DNA of 64,000 nt from Amycolatopsis australiensis (lineage in GTDB: Bacteria > Actinomycetota > Actinomycetes > Mycobacteriales > Pseudonocardiaceae), in the NCBI RefSeq assembly GCF_900119165.1, contig NZ_FPJG01000006.1, positions 7,230,001 through 7,294,000 of the forward strand, written 5' to 3'. Below are positions 1-8,264 of the stretch, piece after piece. The notes under the pieces are model-generated. The model was not told where the DNA came from, ran no database searches, and saw only the letters and a program-made list of their open reading frames with translations. A program made the translations under genes and the position numbers. Position 1 is the first letter of the stretch; every line of letters begins with the position of its first letter.

Positions 1-36
1 TCGGCGCGGCGGACACTCCGATCCAGAGGCGGCTCG

Positions 37-606
37 ATGGCTGACACGATCCGCCGCACCGCCCTGGCCCTCATGGTCGCCGTAGGTGCCGTGGCCTGCA
101 CCGGACCGGCTTCACCGCCAACGACGACGTCGGCGACGGCGCCGTCGACGTCGGCCGTTCCCCTGGACGTGGCCCGCTACCTGGCGTCGCCGTGTTCGGG
201 CGTGCCCGGAGACCTCACCACGCAGCTCGGTCTGCCCCAGCGCGAAGACGCCCACGACACCGTCCTTGTCGGCGCAGGCGACCAGTCCGAATGCCGGCTT
301 TCGAGCGCACCACCGCTGTCAGCGGCGGCGGAAGTCCGCTTCTATCCGAAGGCACGGCCGCTGCCCCTCGTCACTGGCCCTGGTAGCCAGGTCAAAGCCA
401 CCACCGCGGCCGGCTACCCGGCCGGTGAGTGGGTACTCAGCAAGGGAAACGACGGCAGCTTCACTTCATGCCAGATAATCGTCGACGTCGCACCAACTCA
501 AGGTGTGGCGACGTTGTACAACGGTCCGGCGGGTGAGCCGACCCGCACTTCTTGTGCGAAGGCGAAGCAACTCGTCGAGGGAGTTCTCGCCTCCCTGCGA
601 CGCTGA
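37..606 (+). CDS. DUF3558-type lipoprotein
   Basis: A 189-aa putative secreted lipoprotein. Residues 9-20 are hydrophobic and lead to a Cys at 21 (context GAVAC), a slightly atypical lipobox. A Thr/Ser/Pro-rich linker (about 24-42) follows, and then a globular part with paired Cys residues (SPCSGV, SECRL, TSCQI, TSCAK), as in the DUF3558 family of actinobacterial surface lipoproteins. The ATG has a GAGG about seven bases upstream. The gene converges on the EspG-like gene with four bases between the stops. A second DUF3558-like gene sits inside the facing ESX-accessory operon, so a cell-envelope role linked to that system is plausible, but the molecular function of the family is not known to me. 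Confidence 0.75.
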   Translation: MADTIRRTALALMVAVGAVACTGPASPPTTTSATAPSTSAVPLDVARYLASPCSGVPGDLTTQLGLPQREDAHDTVLVGAGDQSECRLSSAPPLSAAAEVRFYPKARPLPLVTGPGSQVKATTAAGYPAGEWVLSKGNDGSFTSCQIIVDVAPTQGVATLYNGPAGEPTRTSCAKAKQLVEGVLASLRR

Positions 607-610
607 AGTT

Positions 611-1309
611 TCAGAGTTCCGCATAGGTCTTGTTCAACGTCGAGACAAATTCGCGTGCGCCGGCCGGCAACAGGACGAGGTTGTCCTCATTGTCGACATA
701 GGCCAGTACACGGCCGTCCGGCTCCAGGTCGATCGCGGTGATCGGCGTGCTCCGCCGTCTCTCGCCACCACCGTCGCGGCGGGCGACGTAGATCTGGTGT
801 ACCGCGCGGCGGGGTCGTTGCATCACCTGCTCCAGCGACGGAAAATCGTGTTCCTGCGATCGATTGAAGACCGCACGGGGGATGTCGGCGGCCGGCGTCT
901 CGGGCAGCGTGTCGAGGAGCGCTGTGGCCAACCACTTGTCCGCCACGGGCTCGAGGGCCACGACGTTGTCGTCAACGATCGCCCGGACAGCGTCGCCGTC
1001 CCGCGCCGCCAGGAGTACCGAGCAGGAAAGCCCATCGGCGAAGTTGCTGAAGGCGTAGTATTCGCGGCTGGCACCGGCGAGCACAGCCGCAGTCGACCGC
1101 CACAACGCGTTCAGCCGGCCATTTCGTGCCAGCCCCAGGTCGGTCAACGCCGCCATGGCTTTGACCTCCAGCTCGCGACGGCCGTCCGCAGTGATCCAGT
1201 GGTACAAGCCGGTACCGAACGCGGGCGGCAACTCTCCTGCTCCGATCATGCTCCAGGCAGTCAGGAAGGCGAGTTTGGGCAGAATGATGGGTCTGTCGAT
1301 GACAGCCAC
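611..1309 (-). CDS. EspG-like ESX secretion-associated protein
   Basis: A 232-aa protein with the look of the EspG family, the cytosolic chaperones that bind PE/PPE-type ESX substrates. It opens with IDRPIILPKLAFLTAW, contains a central SREYYAFSNF stretch and ends in beta-rich DLEPDGRVLAYVDNEDNLVLLP. The frame stays open upstream to 1783, but that part overlaps the next gene and reads as arginine-rich noise. I start at the GTG at 1309 because GGAG lies eight bases before it and the length then fits EspG. It is the last gene of a four-gene minus-strand operon (PE-like, lipoprotein, PPE-like, this gene), which suits a chaperone for the PPE-like protein next door. The family call is by sequence feel and context. 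Confidence 0.65.
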   Translation of the reverse strand: MAVIDRPIILPKLAFLTAWSMIGAGELPPAFGTGLYHWITADGRRELEVKAMAALTDLGLARNGRLNALWRSTAAVLAGASREYYAFSNFADGLSCSVLLAARDGDAVRAIVDDNVVALEPVADKWLATALLDTLPETPAADIPRAVFNRSQEHDFPSLEQVMQRPRRAVHQIYVARRDGGGERRRSTPITAIDLEPDGRVLAYVDNEDNLVLLPAGAREFVSTLNKTYAEL

Positions 1310-1373
1310 GACGCACGCTCCGTGATGCAGGACAACAGGCGGGGAAGGCCGATGCCGGGACACACGAAGGGCG

Positions 1374-2672
1374 TCAGGTTCCGAGGGTGGGCGGGACCGG
1401 GGCAAGGCCGGTGCGCGGATCGACGAGCCCTTCCTCGACGTCTGCGAAGACGCTGTCGTCGTCACGAACGTACTTGCGTTCATGTTCTTCGTCTTCAGCC
1501 GACGGGTGGCCGCCTCCCGCAGGACCGACCCCGGCAAGTTCCGGCCCCGGCCTTCCAGAGGCTCTGCCGCTGCCGGAGAAGCGAGGGCCAACCCCCGCCC
1601 TTCGAGGCTCATTGCCCACTTCGTCGACCACCCCACGCCGCAAAGCGGCATTCGGTGCCGATGAGAGCGGTGAGCACGGGAAACCGATGAGCGGCGATCG
1701 CGCTCCGCTCGAGTCGGAGACCGAACTACCGGCAGCTCGTTCGAGCTGCGAAAGCGGAGGGAGACCACTGAATGCTCGCGCATCCTGCACGCCGGACGGC
1801 GGGGTCAGCCCCGTGGTTCGGGTGTAACCCGGTTGAGCCACGACACCAGTGGTCGCGGCAGGTGCGTAGGGGTCATGTTCCCGAGGTTCGGTAACCCTTC
1901 CCGGATCAACGCGAACCATCGATTGCCGATCGACCACCGGCGTATCGTCGGTGTCACCGGGAGGCTCGATCGACCTTTCCCTGCGAGCATCGGCAATGCT
2001 GCGTGAGTCGACCGCTTTCACGGTCACTGGATCAGCCGAAGTTCCGAGAGTGACCTGGCCGTAGTCTCCGGACAGGCGCTGGCCCTGGCTGTCCAGATGT
2101 TCCACGTAGGCACTGTAGATTTCCAGGTTCTTCTGCGCCTTCGCGTTGTAGACCGATATGGCATCCTCTGTGTCAGTGTCCCACGGAGTCGCGGCGTCGA
2201 AGAACGATCTTTCCGGCCGAGGTCCCATCGGCTCCATCGAACGCTTCGCCAGCTCGAAACCGTATGCGGCGTCGGCGACATTGGTGCCGTTCGAACCGAG
2301 CGTCTTGGCCGCGCGCTCGACCAGATCACTGAACGCCTTGGTCCGTTGCTTCGCCTGTTCCGCCCCCCTGCCTGTCCACGTTGGCTCGAGGCTGTTCAGC
2401 ATCGCCGTCAACTCCCCGGCGATCGCGTAGTGCTCGGCGGCAACCTTCCCGGCCTCGACGCCATTCGCGGTCCAGCTGGAGCTGTTCCCCGCCAACACCC
2501 GCTCAACGACGGTCGGGACGGTCATCGCCTGAACGGCCGCCTTGCCGGAGAAGAGATCGCCGGCCCACTCCACGGCGTCCTGCGCGGTCCGCACCAGCGC
2601 CGAACCTGCCTCGTGGGCTCCACGAACCACCCCGTGCGCAGCCACTCCCAGTTGGTCAAAAGGAAACATCAC
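1374..2672 (-). CDS. PPE-like ESX substrate with WTG motif
   Basis: A 432-aa protein. Residues 1-190 are helical and resemble the PPE/WXG100-type substrate fold: a long amphipathic N-terminus (FPFDQLGVAAHGVVRGAHEA), a WTG turn near residue 98 (LEPTWTGRGAEQAKQR) and a second helix pair. The C-terminal half is low complexity (Pro, Ser, Gly, Arg) and ends acidic. The GTG start at 2672 overlaps the upstream stop as GTGA; an in-frame ATG directly follows. Actinobacterial proteins of this shape are exported by type VII systems as heterodimers with PE-like partners; the PE-like gene two places upstream is the obvious partner. No ESX core genes (EccB/C/D/E, MycP) lie in the window, so either they are to the left or this is an orphan substrate cassette. 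Confidence 0.7.
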   Translation of the reverse strand: MMFPFDQLGVAAHGVVRGAHEAGSALVRTAQDAVEWAGDLFSGKAAVQAMTVPTVVERVLAGNSSSWTANGVEAGKVAAEHYAIAGELTAMLNSLEPTWTGRGAEQAKQRTKAFSDLVERAAKTLGSNGTNVADAAYGFELAKRSMEPMGPRPERSFFDAATPWDTDTEDAISVYNAKAQKNLEIYSAYVEHLDSQGQRLSGDYGQVTLGTSADPVTVKAVDSRSIADARRERSIEPPGDTDDTPVVDRQSMVRVDPGRVTEPREHDPYAPAATTGVVAQPGYTRTTGLTPPSGVQDARAFSGLPPLSQLERAAGSSVSDSSGARSPLIGFPCSPLSSAPNAALRRGVVDEVGNEPRRAGVGPRFSGSGRASGRPGPELAGVGPAGGGHPSAEDEEHERKYVRDDDSVFADVEEGLVDPRTGLAPVPPTLGT

Positions 2673-3310
2673 GAGCCCGCCTTCGCCTTCAGCGTCGCAA
2701 CCGTCATCTCAGCAATCTGAGGAACCAGGCTGCATGCGTCCTCGATGCTTCGCTTGCTTTCCCCCAGAGTAAGACTCACATCGATCGAGATGCTGTCGGC
2801 CAGGCCGATGCTCGCCTGGCAGAACCCCACTGGGATTTCCTCCCCTTTGGTTCCGGCGTGCACGACCGCCGGGAAGCCTTGGACGTCCGGAATCTGGCGC
2901 CAGACCGCCGATTTGGGTCGCGTGTTGGCGTAGACACCGCTGAGTCCGACATGGGTGTTCACCGTGTACGAGATTCCGACCGAGCCTCCGGTGTCCTGAT
3001 TGGACCAGGAGCAAGCAGGCCCGATCTCCGCGAGATCTTCCCGGTGACCTGCCACGCTGATGCCGACGGCGGCGACAACTTGGTCCGGGGTAAGAGCATC
3101 TGTACAGGGATCACCGGAAAGCACAGACGCCGGTAGGGGGTCGTTGACTTTCGGGGCACCGGCGTAGGGCAGACCCGGTACCGACGCGTTGTGACCGTCT
3201 GGTGCGGGCATCGCCTTCCCGGATGTACCGGCGGAGCCGCCCTGCAGCGAACAACCGCTCACCAGGGCGGCAACACCGAGTGTCACCACGACGGCTTGCC
3301 AACGGTTCAT
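2669..3310 (-). CDS. DUF3558 family lipoprotein
   Basis: A 213-aa lipoprotein with a clear lipobox: hydrophobic residues 6-18 followed by VSGC, the lipidated Cys being residue 20. The mature part has a Gly/Ala/Pro-rich tether and then a DUF3558-like domain with DPCTDALTPDQV, GPACSWS and GFCQASIGL, the conserved Cys positions of the family. The ATG overlaps the stop of the PE-like gene by four bases (ATGA) and its own stop overlaps the GTG of the PPE-like gene, so the three are almost certainly cotranslated. The position between PE-like and PPE-like genes suggests a surface component of the same ESX-associated process. Confidence 0.8.
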   Translation of the reverse strand: MNRWQAVVVTLGVAALVSGCSLQGGSAGTSGKAMPAPDGHNASVPGLPYAGAPKVNDPLPASVLSGDPCTDALTPDQVVAAVGISVAGHREDLAEIGPACSWSNQDTGGSVGISYTVNTHVGLSGVYANTRPKSAVWRQIPDVQGFPAVVHAGTKGEEIPVGFCQASIGLADSISIDVSLTLGESKRSIEDACSLVPQIAEMTVATLKAKAGS

Positions 3311-3738
3311 CCCGCCACACCCCCGGACGACGCGCCCCGGGCGCCAAGTTCGCGAGCGGCCTCTCTGTCGCTTTGACCAGTCAGGCGCAGGGCCAACCGG
3401 ATCTTGCGGATCAGCTCCTCCAGGTAGGCCGCCTCAGCGTTGATGTGCTTGTCGGCCGCGTCGAAGACCCCATGCCCGCTCGCCAGACGATCGTTGTAGG
3501 CGATGCTCGCAGGGTCGTCGGCCGCCGGACTTACCTGCTTCAGGATTTCTGCCTTCCGCTGCAATTCCTGCAGCTTGTCGAAGGCGCTCGTTGCCTTGGC
3601 CAGGATCGCGTTCGCTTCACCCGGGGACAAGCTGAACCCCGTCCCCGCCGCAGTTGCGCCGCCAGTGCCGACGCCGTCCCGAACCTCGACGTCGACACCC
3701 GCCAGCCACGGATCGACGCCAGTGTGTGGTTGTGTCAC
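3307..3738 (-). CDS. PE-like / WXG100-like small ESX substrate
   Basis: A 143-aa, largely alpha-helical protein. FSLSPGEANAILAKATSA begins a long helix containing KLQELQRKAEILKQV, and a second helix runs through KHINAEAAYLEELIRKIRLAL, giving a helical-hairpin pattern with a Gly-rich N-terminal tail. SPGEANAIL resembles the start of PE-type and related ESX substrates of actinomycetes. The GTG start at 3738 has a purine-rich GGGAGGGG stretch a little far upstream (about 12 bases). It is the first gene of the ESX-accessory operon and the likely heterodimer partner of the PPE-like protein. The family assignment is by topology and context, not by a diagnostic motif. Confidence 0.6.
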   Translation of the reverse strand: MTQPHTGVDPWLAGVDVEVRDGVGTGGATAAGTGFSLSPGEANAILAKATSAFDKLQELQRKAEILKQVSPAADDPASIAYNDRLASGHGVFDAADKHINAEAAYLEELIRKIRLALRLTGQSDREAARELGARGASSGGVAG

Positions 3739-4146
3739 GGCCGCGTGAACCCCTCCCGCTCAGCGCTGCGTGCCCTCGGTCCCCCAGTTCCCGACAACCG
3801 GGCGATCGGCCGGACCGATCCGTCGAGCGGTCGAGCAATGACCGGCGCAACGGGTCAGCCGCACCGATCACCGTAACCCATCGACTACCAGCTGTGTACG
3901 CGAATCAGCCGATTTTGCTGCTTGCAACTTGCACCCGAGGCCGCACTTCGAGGCATGGACAACGCACTTCACTTGAGATATGCCCAGGTCGACCGCCGAT
4001 TTGACACTTGTTGACCACCTGCTCACAACGACTGGACAATTCAATGACAATTCGCCTGAACAGCCGCTGCCGTGACACCGCGGTGCGCGATGCATAGGAA
4101 TTTGCACGTGCGTCCGGCGACTGTGGTATGCGATCTCGAAGCCGGG
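3739..4146. other. Intergenic region, no gene; promoter side of ESX operon
   Basis: I see no coding region in these 408 bases. They are more AT-rich than the surroundings and should hold the promoter of the minus-strand ESX-accessory operon. GACAATTC occurs twice (4035-4042 and 4046-4053) with an 11-base period, about one helical turn, so it may be a tandem regulator site. A TTGACA hexamer also occurs near 4001 on the plus strand, but no plus-strand gene follows. Confidence 0.5.
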
Positions 4147-4614
4147 CTACCGCTGTTCCTTCGGTGCCGAGGAGACATCACCTTCGCCACCGACGGAGGA
4201 CACTTCGCCCTGGGATGCCGCCCGCCGAATCTCGACGTCCGGGTACACGAGCTTGTTGAGCACCCCGGTCACCGACTCGCGCCCCTCCACGCTCATCAAC
4301 AGCTTCCCGAACTCCGGCTCCGACCCGCACGCCGCCGGCCGACTTGGCCACCCACCCGCGAGCACGGCTTGCGCCGACGGATCGAACCGGACACGGGAGC
4401 GGAGATGGTGGGAACGAAGGTGTCGGTGGAGGACGAAGGCCGCGATCAGGATCGCGACCGCGGCGGTGGTCGCCCCGCAGAACGCGCCGCTCTCGGCGAG
4501 GTCACCCGGGCGGAGCGCGCCGTTCCCAGCATGGCCTGGCGGCCATGCGTGCCGGGGAACATGCCTGCCTTCGAACCCAGTCCCGAAATCCGCTCGTGAG
4601 CCGCGGAACTCCAC
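4147..4614 (-). CDS. Hypothetical single-pass membrane protein
   Basis: An open frame of up to 155 aa that I do not recognise. Its middle has one convincing membrane segment (TTAAVAILIAAFVLHRHL), followed by an Arg/His-rich stretch and a soluble C-terminus with normal composition (EFGKLLMSVEGRESVTGVLNKLVYPDVEIR). The first 40 or so residues look less protein-like, so the true start is probably internal, near residue 35. It lies between the ESX operon and the MarR gene, in the same direction as both. It could be spurious; the plausible membrane helix and C-terminus are the main support. Confidence 0.4.
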   Translation of the reverse strand: MEFRGSRADFGTGFEGRHVPRHAWPPGHAGNGALRPGDLAESGAFCGATTAAVAILIAAFVLHRHLRSHHLRSRVRFDPSAQAVLAGGWPSRPAACGSEPEFGKLLMSVEGRESVTGVLNKLVYPDVEIRRAASQGEVSSVGGEGDVSSAPKEQR

Positions 4615-4696
4615 GTCGGGTCGAGCAGCGCGAACGCTCGTCCATCGTCGTCACCAGCGATCGTTCCGGCCAAGCGCGGGCGGGCCACGCGCTCAG

Positions 4697-5143
4697 TCAG
4701 GACGGCGCCGACTGCGGCAGATCCGCGGCGATTTTCGCGAGCAGGGCCCGCAGGGTGGCCCGCTCCGCCTGGTCCAGCGGCGCCAGGATCGTCTCCTCGA
4801 CGCCGGTCATCGCGGTGTCGAACCCGGCGATGAGTTCGCTTCCCGCCGGTGTCGCGTAGACGCGTTTGCTGCGCTCGTTGCCGGGGTCCGTGCGCCGCTC
4901 GACCAGACCACGCCGCTCGAGCCCCTGCAGGAGGCTGGACACGCTTGCCTCGCTCGTGCGGCTCATCTGGGCGATGTCACGCTGGATCGCACCGGGATTC
5001 CGGACCAGGTAGACGAGCGCGGCACTCTGCCCATGACTGAGCCCGCGCTCCCGGATCCATTCCTCACCGGTTTTCCGCTGTGCCCAGACGATCCAGCGCA
5101 TCAGGTCGAGGCTGCTGGTCGGCGCCGGCTCTCGCGCATCCAT
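4697..5143 (-). CDS. MarR family transcriptional regulator
   Basis: A 148-aa winged-helix repressor of the MarR family. Order: N-terminal helix (LDLMRWIVWAQRKTGEEWI), recognition region (QRDIAQMSRTSEASVSSLL), wing with the typical charged turn (GLVERRTDPGNERSKRVYATPAG), C-terminal dimer helices. I start at the ATG at 5143 because GAGGG sits eight bases upstream; a longer frame to 5197 would overlap the neighbour. It lies 11 bases downstream of the monooxygenase gene in the same direction, so the two form an operon behind the palindromic operator at 5506-5540, the expected autoregulatory layout. The ligand is unknown; a phenolic or quinone-like inducer would suit the neighbour. Confidence 0.88.
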   Translation of the reverse strand: MDAREPAPTSSLDLMRWIVWAQRKTGEEWIRERGLSHGQSAALVYLVRNPGAIQRDIAQMSRTSEASVSSLLQGLERRGLVERRTDPGNERSKRVYATPAGSELIAGFDTAMTGVEETILAPLDQAERATLRALLAKIAADLPQSAPS

Positions 5144-5154
5144 CCTGCGAACCC

Positions 5155-5484
5155 TCAACTGCACGAGACGATGTGCACCGGCGTCCGGACCCCCCATTCC
5201 TCAGCGCCGTCGGCGACGAGGTCGGCGATCCGCCGGTGCCCTTCATCGAGCCGCCCTTCCTGCAGCGCCGGGCTCGAGTAGTGGCGGTCGAACGACGCGT
5301 CGTCGCGATAGAACTCGAAGGCCCACATGAGGTCCGGGTCTTCGTCCGAGCGAGCAAGGACCCAGTCGACGGGGCCGTCGGGGTCACCGTTGAAGTGCAG
5401 CTCGTGGCAAGCCTTGAACAGTTCGTCCCCCATCCCGGGCTTCGCCTTGACCTTCAGCACCATTCCTGGCTGCTTCGCATGCAT
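5155..5484 (-). CDS. Antibiotic biosynthesis monooxygenase (ABM) domain protein
   Basis: A 109-aa single-domain protein of the dimeric alpha/beta barrel superfamily. KVKAKPGMGDELFKACHELH is the typical first strand-helix, followed by WVLARSDEDPDLMWAFEFY and DRHYSSPALQ, matching ABM / quinol monooxygenase proteins (YgiN-like). These are cofactor-independent oxygenases or small-molecule binding proteins, usually cytosolic. The ATG at 5484 has a strong GGAAGGAG six bases upstream. It is the first gene of a pair with the MarR regulator, suggesting a response to a reactive aromatic or quinone. A real enzyme activity is not proven by sequence, as many ABM proteins are uncharacterised. Confidence 0.8.
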   Translation of the reverse strand: MHAKQPGMVLKVKAKPGMGDELFKACHELHFNGDPDGPVDWVLARSDEDPDLMWAFEFYRDDASFDRHYSSPALQEGRLDEGHRRIADLVADGAEEWGVRTPVHIVSCS

Positions 5485-5505
5485 CTCGTACTCCTTCCGA
5501 TCAGG

Positions 5506-5540
5506 ACACTTAAGACTCTAAGTGTTAGAACTCTAAGTGT
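5506..5540. promoter_or_regulatory. Palindromic operator of the ABM-MarR operon
   Basis: A perfect inverted repeat ACACTTA-N6-TAAGTGT spans 5506-5525. An overlapping TTAGA-N2-TCTAA (5525-5536) and a second TAAGTGT (5534-5540) follow, so the TAAGTGT half-site occurs twice with a 15-base period. The cluster lies 22-56 bases upstream of the monooxygenase ATG, in an AT-rich patch of an otherwise GC-rich region. Size and position fit a MarR dimer site overlapping the promoter; binding is inferred. Confidence 0.7.
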
Positions 5541-6114
5541 CAAACCTTGCTGGTCGGTCACCGCCTATTCCCAAGTCTTGCCCGACGGGCTCCACCCCAG
5601 CGTTATCCACCGGTGGAGTCGGTCGGCGGAGAGACCAGACGCAGACAGCATGATCGGCTCATGCGTGTTTGCCTCGCGGCGAGGGCTTGCCGCGCCGTGA
5701 CGCCGAGGCGGACAGGTGCGACGTTTCAGCCCGCCGACGACCCCGGCGGAAGCACCGCGACTGTCACTCGGCTTCTCGATCTGCAGCCATGTCTTCACTG
5801 GCTTCCCGACCGGCTCGAGCCGAAGGCTGACACCTAACGGCAGCTGACCGATCAGGGGTATGCGGCCGGCTGGTTCTGCCTCGCGGCATCACCAGCGACC
5901 GCCCCAGACCGGCTGCTCGTGTCGCCGGGGTGACCTGCTCCTGGACGTCACGGGCGAAGCCTGACGCCGATGTCCGGTCATGCCGACGTGCGCGACTCCT
6001 CCGCCGACGACACGCATTTCAGGCGCGACGGTGCAAAGGTCGCGCCCCACGACTCGCGCTACTCCGGCAGACGAGCAGCTACCGGACGCAGAACGGCGGC
6101 GGCGCACAGACAGA
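5541..6114. other. Non-coding stretch, nothing recognised
   Basis: About 570 bases between the MarR-operon promoter and the terminator hairpin. Short frames exist on both strands, but none has a start with a ribosome site or a protein-like sequence. No RNA gene or repeat was recognised. Confidence 0.5.
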
Positions 6115-6160
6115 ACTGTCTTGGGAGGGCCGAGATGATCTCGGTCCCTCCCAAGACAGT
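6115..6160. terminator. Strong hairpin terminator
   Basis: Left arm 6115-6136 (starting ACTGTCTTGGGAGGG) and right arm 6138-6160 pair over 22 bases with a single bulged T and almost no loop. It begins 12 bases past the stop of the minus-strand membrane protein gene (6172) and should end that operon. The downstream T-run is weak, as is usual in actinomycetes. Confidence 0.8.
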
Positions 6161-6171
6161 CGGTACGCGGA

Positions 6172-7200
6172 TCAGATCTTGCCCGCGGCCACGTCGGCGA
6201 GGGTCACGCGGGAGGACTTGTAGTTCACCACGTAGCGCTTGGACGATTCCGCCGAGGTGATCTCCTCACGGATCGGCAGGCCGTTGTCGGCGTTGATGGT
6301 GAGGACGTCCGTACTGCCGCCCAGGATGGCGGGGGGCGCGGTGAGGGTGAGCGCGGCCTGCCCGTCGACGCTGGTCTTCCCGACAATCATGTCCGGGATG
6401 GTCGCGTACAGCTTCAGCACGCCCGCGCGGACCTCCGCGTCGGCGGCGTTGGCGAACAGCGCGTGTTCGGCGTTGCTCCACAAGTGGTTGTTGATGAGGT
6501 TTTCCAGGTCCTTGCCCGTGGGACGCGGCTTGGGGGCCGGAACCGGCTTGCCGTGTTTGCGGAGCATCTCAGCGTTCTCCGCTTGGGCGTCCGCCCAGGC
6601 CTTGTCGGCCTCGGCGGGGCTCAGGCCGACGCCCAGAGCATTGTTGGCCGCGGTGATCATCGCGATCCTGGCCTTGTCCACGTCGCCGTTCGCGGCGAGA
6701 CGGGCCGCCGCCATCACCTTCCCGTCGTACGGCGTAGCAGGCTCGGCCTGGCCCTTGGCCACTGCGTCCGCCAGGGACTTCGCCGAGTCGCCCGTGAACT
6801 GCTGGCCCTTGTCGGTGTAGAGGGTGTAGTACTGGTCCGGTTTGTTGTCCAGCCCGAACTTCGTGTTGATGATCAGCGACGCGTCTCCTGGCTGCGTGCC
6901 GGCCGCCTGGACCGCTGAGGCCAGCTTCACCAGCGGTGCCTCGACCGCCTGCGGGGCCGCGTCGGACGGCCCGGCCGGGACGCTGCCGCCTGACGTAGCC
7001 ATCACCACAGCCGCCGCGACGGCTGCCGCACCCACGGCGGCGACACCGACCTTGGGCCAGGAGAACCAGCGCTTCGGGCGCACGACCGTGGCCACGGGTT
7101 CGTCCATCGCCGTCCGCAGTGCCGTGCGGGCACGGTCATAGGCCTCGGGACCGGGGGACGGCACGTCACGCAAGTTCTTCATGAGATCCATTTCGTCCAT
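6172..7200 (-). CDS. CU044_5270-type membrane protein, probable partner of ECF sigma
   Basis: A 342-aa protein with a short cytoplasmic N-terminus (MDLMKNLRDVPSPGPEAYDRAR), one membrane segment (residues 51-69, Ala/Val-rich) and a large external domain ending in strand-rich ADNGLPIREEITSAESSKRYVVNYKSS. This architecture matches the actinobacterial CU044_5270 family, usually encoded directly after an ECF sigma factor and suspected to act as a membrane anti-sigma or sensor. I start at 7200, ten bases after the sigma stop; a GAAAG-type ribosome site is weak and the frame runs further upstream into the sigma gene. No HxxxCxxC zinc anti-sigma motif is visible. Confidence 0.72.
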   Translation of the reverse strand: MDEMDLMKNLRDVPSPGPEAYDRARTALRTAMDEPVATVVRPKRWFSWPKVGVAAVGAAAVAAAVVMATSGGSVPAGPSDAAPQAVEAPLVKLASAVQAAGTQPGDASLIINTKFGLDNKPDQYYTLYTDKGQQFTGDSAKSLADAVAKGQAEPATPYDGKVMAAARLAANGDVDKARIAMITAANNALGVGLSPAEADKAWADAQAENAEMLRKHGKPVPAPKPRPTGKDLENLINNHLWSNAEHALFANAADAEVRAGVLKLYATIPDMIVGKTSVDGQAALTLTAPPAILGGSTDVLTINADNGLPIREEITSAESSKRYVVNYKSSRVTLADVAAGKI

Positions 7201-7210
7201 GAGTTGTCTT

Positions 7211-7765
7211 TCACGTTGTCGGGACTTGCAGCAGCGCGACCACTTCGGGGGCCTCACGCAACGCCTTACGCGCCTGGTGCAACAGGCGGCGGGCCGTGCC
7301 GGCCGGAATGTCGAGCACCCGCCCGGCCTCGGCGACGGTCAGGTCCTCCCAGGCGACCAGGCCCAGCACTTCCCGCTCTTCCGGTTTGAGCCGAGCCAGT
7401 GCCTTGCTCAGCAGTGCCTGCGTGTCCACGCGGGCATCCACCGCCGGCCAGGGATCCCAGTCACTCGCCACGCCGGTCAGGTCCGACGCGGGCTCCTCGG
7501 CCGGCGCGGACCGCCAGTGCCGGCGCAGCCTGTTCAGCGCGACGCCGTACAACCAAGGCCTGGCTTCGGGATACGAACGGTCGTAGTTCGCACGGGACTC
7601 GTAAGCCGCCACCCACACATCGCCGAGCACGTCCTCGGCGGCCTGCCGCCCCACTCTGCGCGCCAGATAGTTCCCGATCGCGGTCTCGTGCCGGCTGATC
7701 ACTTCCACGAAGGCATCGCTGTCTCCGCGCAGCGACCTACCGATCAGTTCCGCGTCTGACGACAT
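7211..7765 (-). CDS. ECF RNA polymerase sigma factor
   Basis: A 184-aa group IV sigma factor. Region 2 is visible as DAFVEVISRHETAIGNYLARRVGRQAAEDVLGDVWVAAY (residues about 17-55, here in two parts of the same helix bundle) and PWLYGVALNRLRRH; region 4 as ALARLKPEEREVLGLVAWEDLTVAEAGRVLDI with GTARRLLHQARKALRE as the recognition helix. The ATG at 7765 has GAGGAG six bases upstream; a longer frame to 7810 lacks such a site. It is cotranscribed with the CU044_5270-type membrane protein, suggesting an envelope-sensing pair. Target promoters cannot be read from the window. Confidence 0.88.
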   Translation of the reverse strand: MSSDAELIGRSLRGDSDAFVEVISRHETAIGNYLARRVGRQAAEDVLGDVWVAAYESRANYDRSYPEARPWLYGVALNRLRRHWRSAPAEEPASDLTGVASDWDPWPAVDARVDTQALLSKALARLKPEEREVLGLVAWEDLTVAEAGRVLDIPAGTARRLLHQARKALREAPEVVALLQVPTT

Positions 7766-7939
7766 GAAGCTCCTCGGGTTTGCTTCGCCCTGACACCCCG
7801 TCTTTGCCAACGCCCGCCCAAAGCGTTCAGGTCAGGTCACCCCATGACGAACCTCGCTGGTCAGGCGACATCGCCGTCGTCGTTCGGACCTGCCGGGCAG
7901 CGGGCTGAGGCTCGGGCAAGCGACCACCGCCTGTGCGCG

Positions 7940-8073
7940 GTGATCGGCACACCTGAGCCAGCCAACCACGTCGGCCCGGTGTGCCGCAGGCCGTGGCGGC
8001 GAAGGTGCTCGTTCCCCAGCTTGGTGACCACCTCGTCCCAGTGGCTGGCGGCACGGAGGATCGCCGTTTTCAC
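7940..8073 (-). pseudogene. Tyrosine recombinase (integrase) C-terminal remnant
   Basis: About 44 codons read HWDEVVTKLGNEHLRRHGL followed by RHTGPTWLAGSGVPI, matching the box II region of actinomycete phage-type integrases (the H-x-x-R segment within LRRHxLRHTGxTW, then the helix after it). The frame then loses similarity, and no catalytic domain start or final Tyr motif is present on either side. It is a scrap of a former integrative element and marks the start of a decayed strip. No tRNA gene or att direct repeat was seen beside it. Confidence 0.6.
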
Positions 8074-8264
8074 GCATCCGCCGCGCGGGCCGTGAACAAC
8101 CGGGCACCGGCCGTGTCCAAGCGGCTACCACCGGACGGATCTCCTCGATCAGCGGAACTGGCGCGCCCGCAGCCCTTCGTGGCCTCCACCAGTGGGGAAC
8201 GCATCGCGGACCACGCCGCGCTATGTCCGCTCATGCCGATGGGCGGACGTTTTCGCTGCCGGGG

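Noticed and set aside
4001..4006. TTGACA as a plus-strand promoter
   Set aside because: No plus-strand gene follows within 5 kb, so the match is probably chance.
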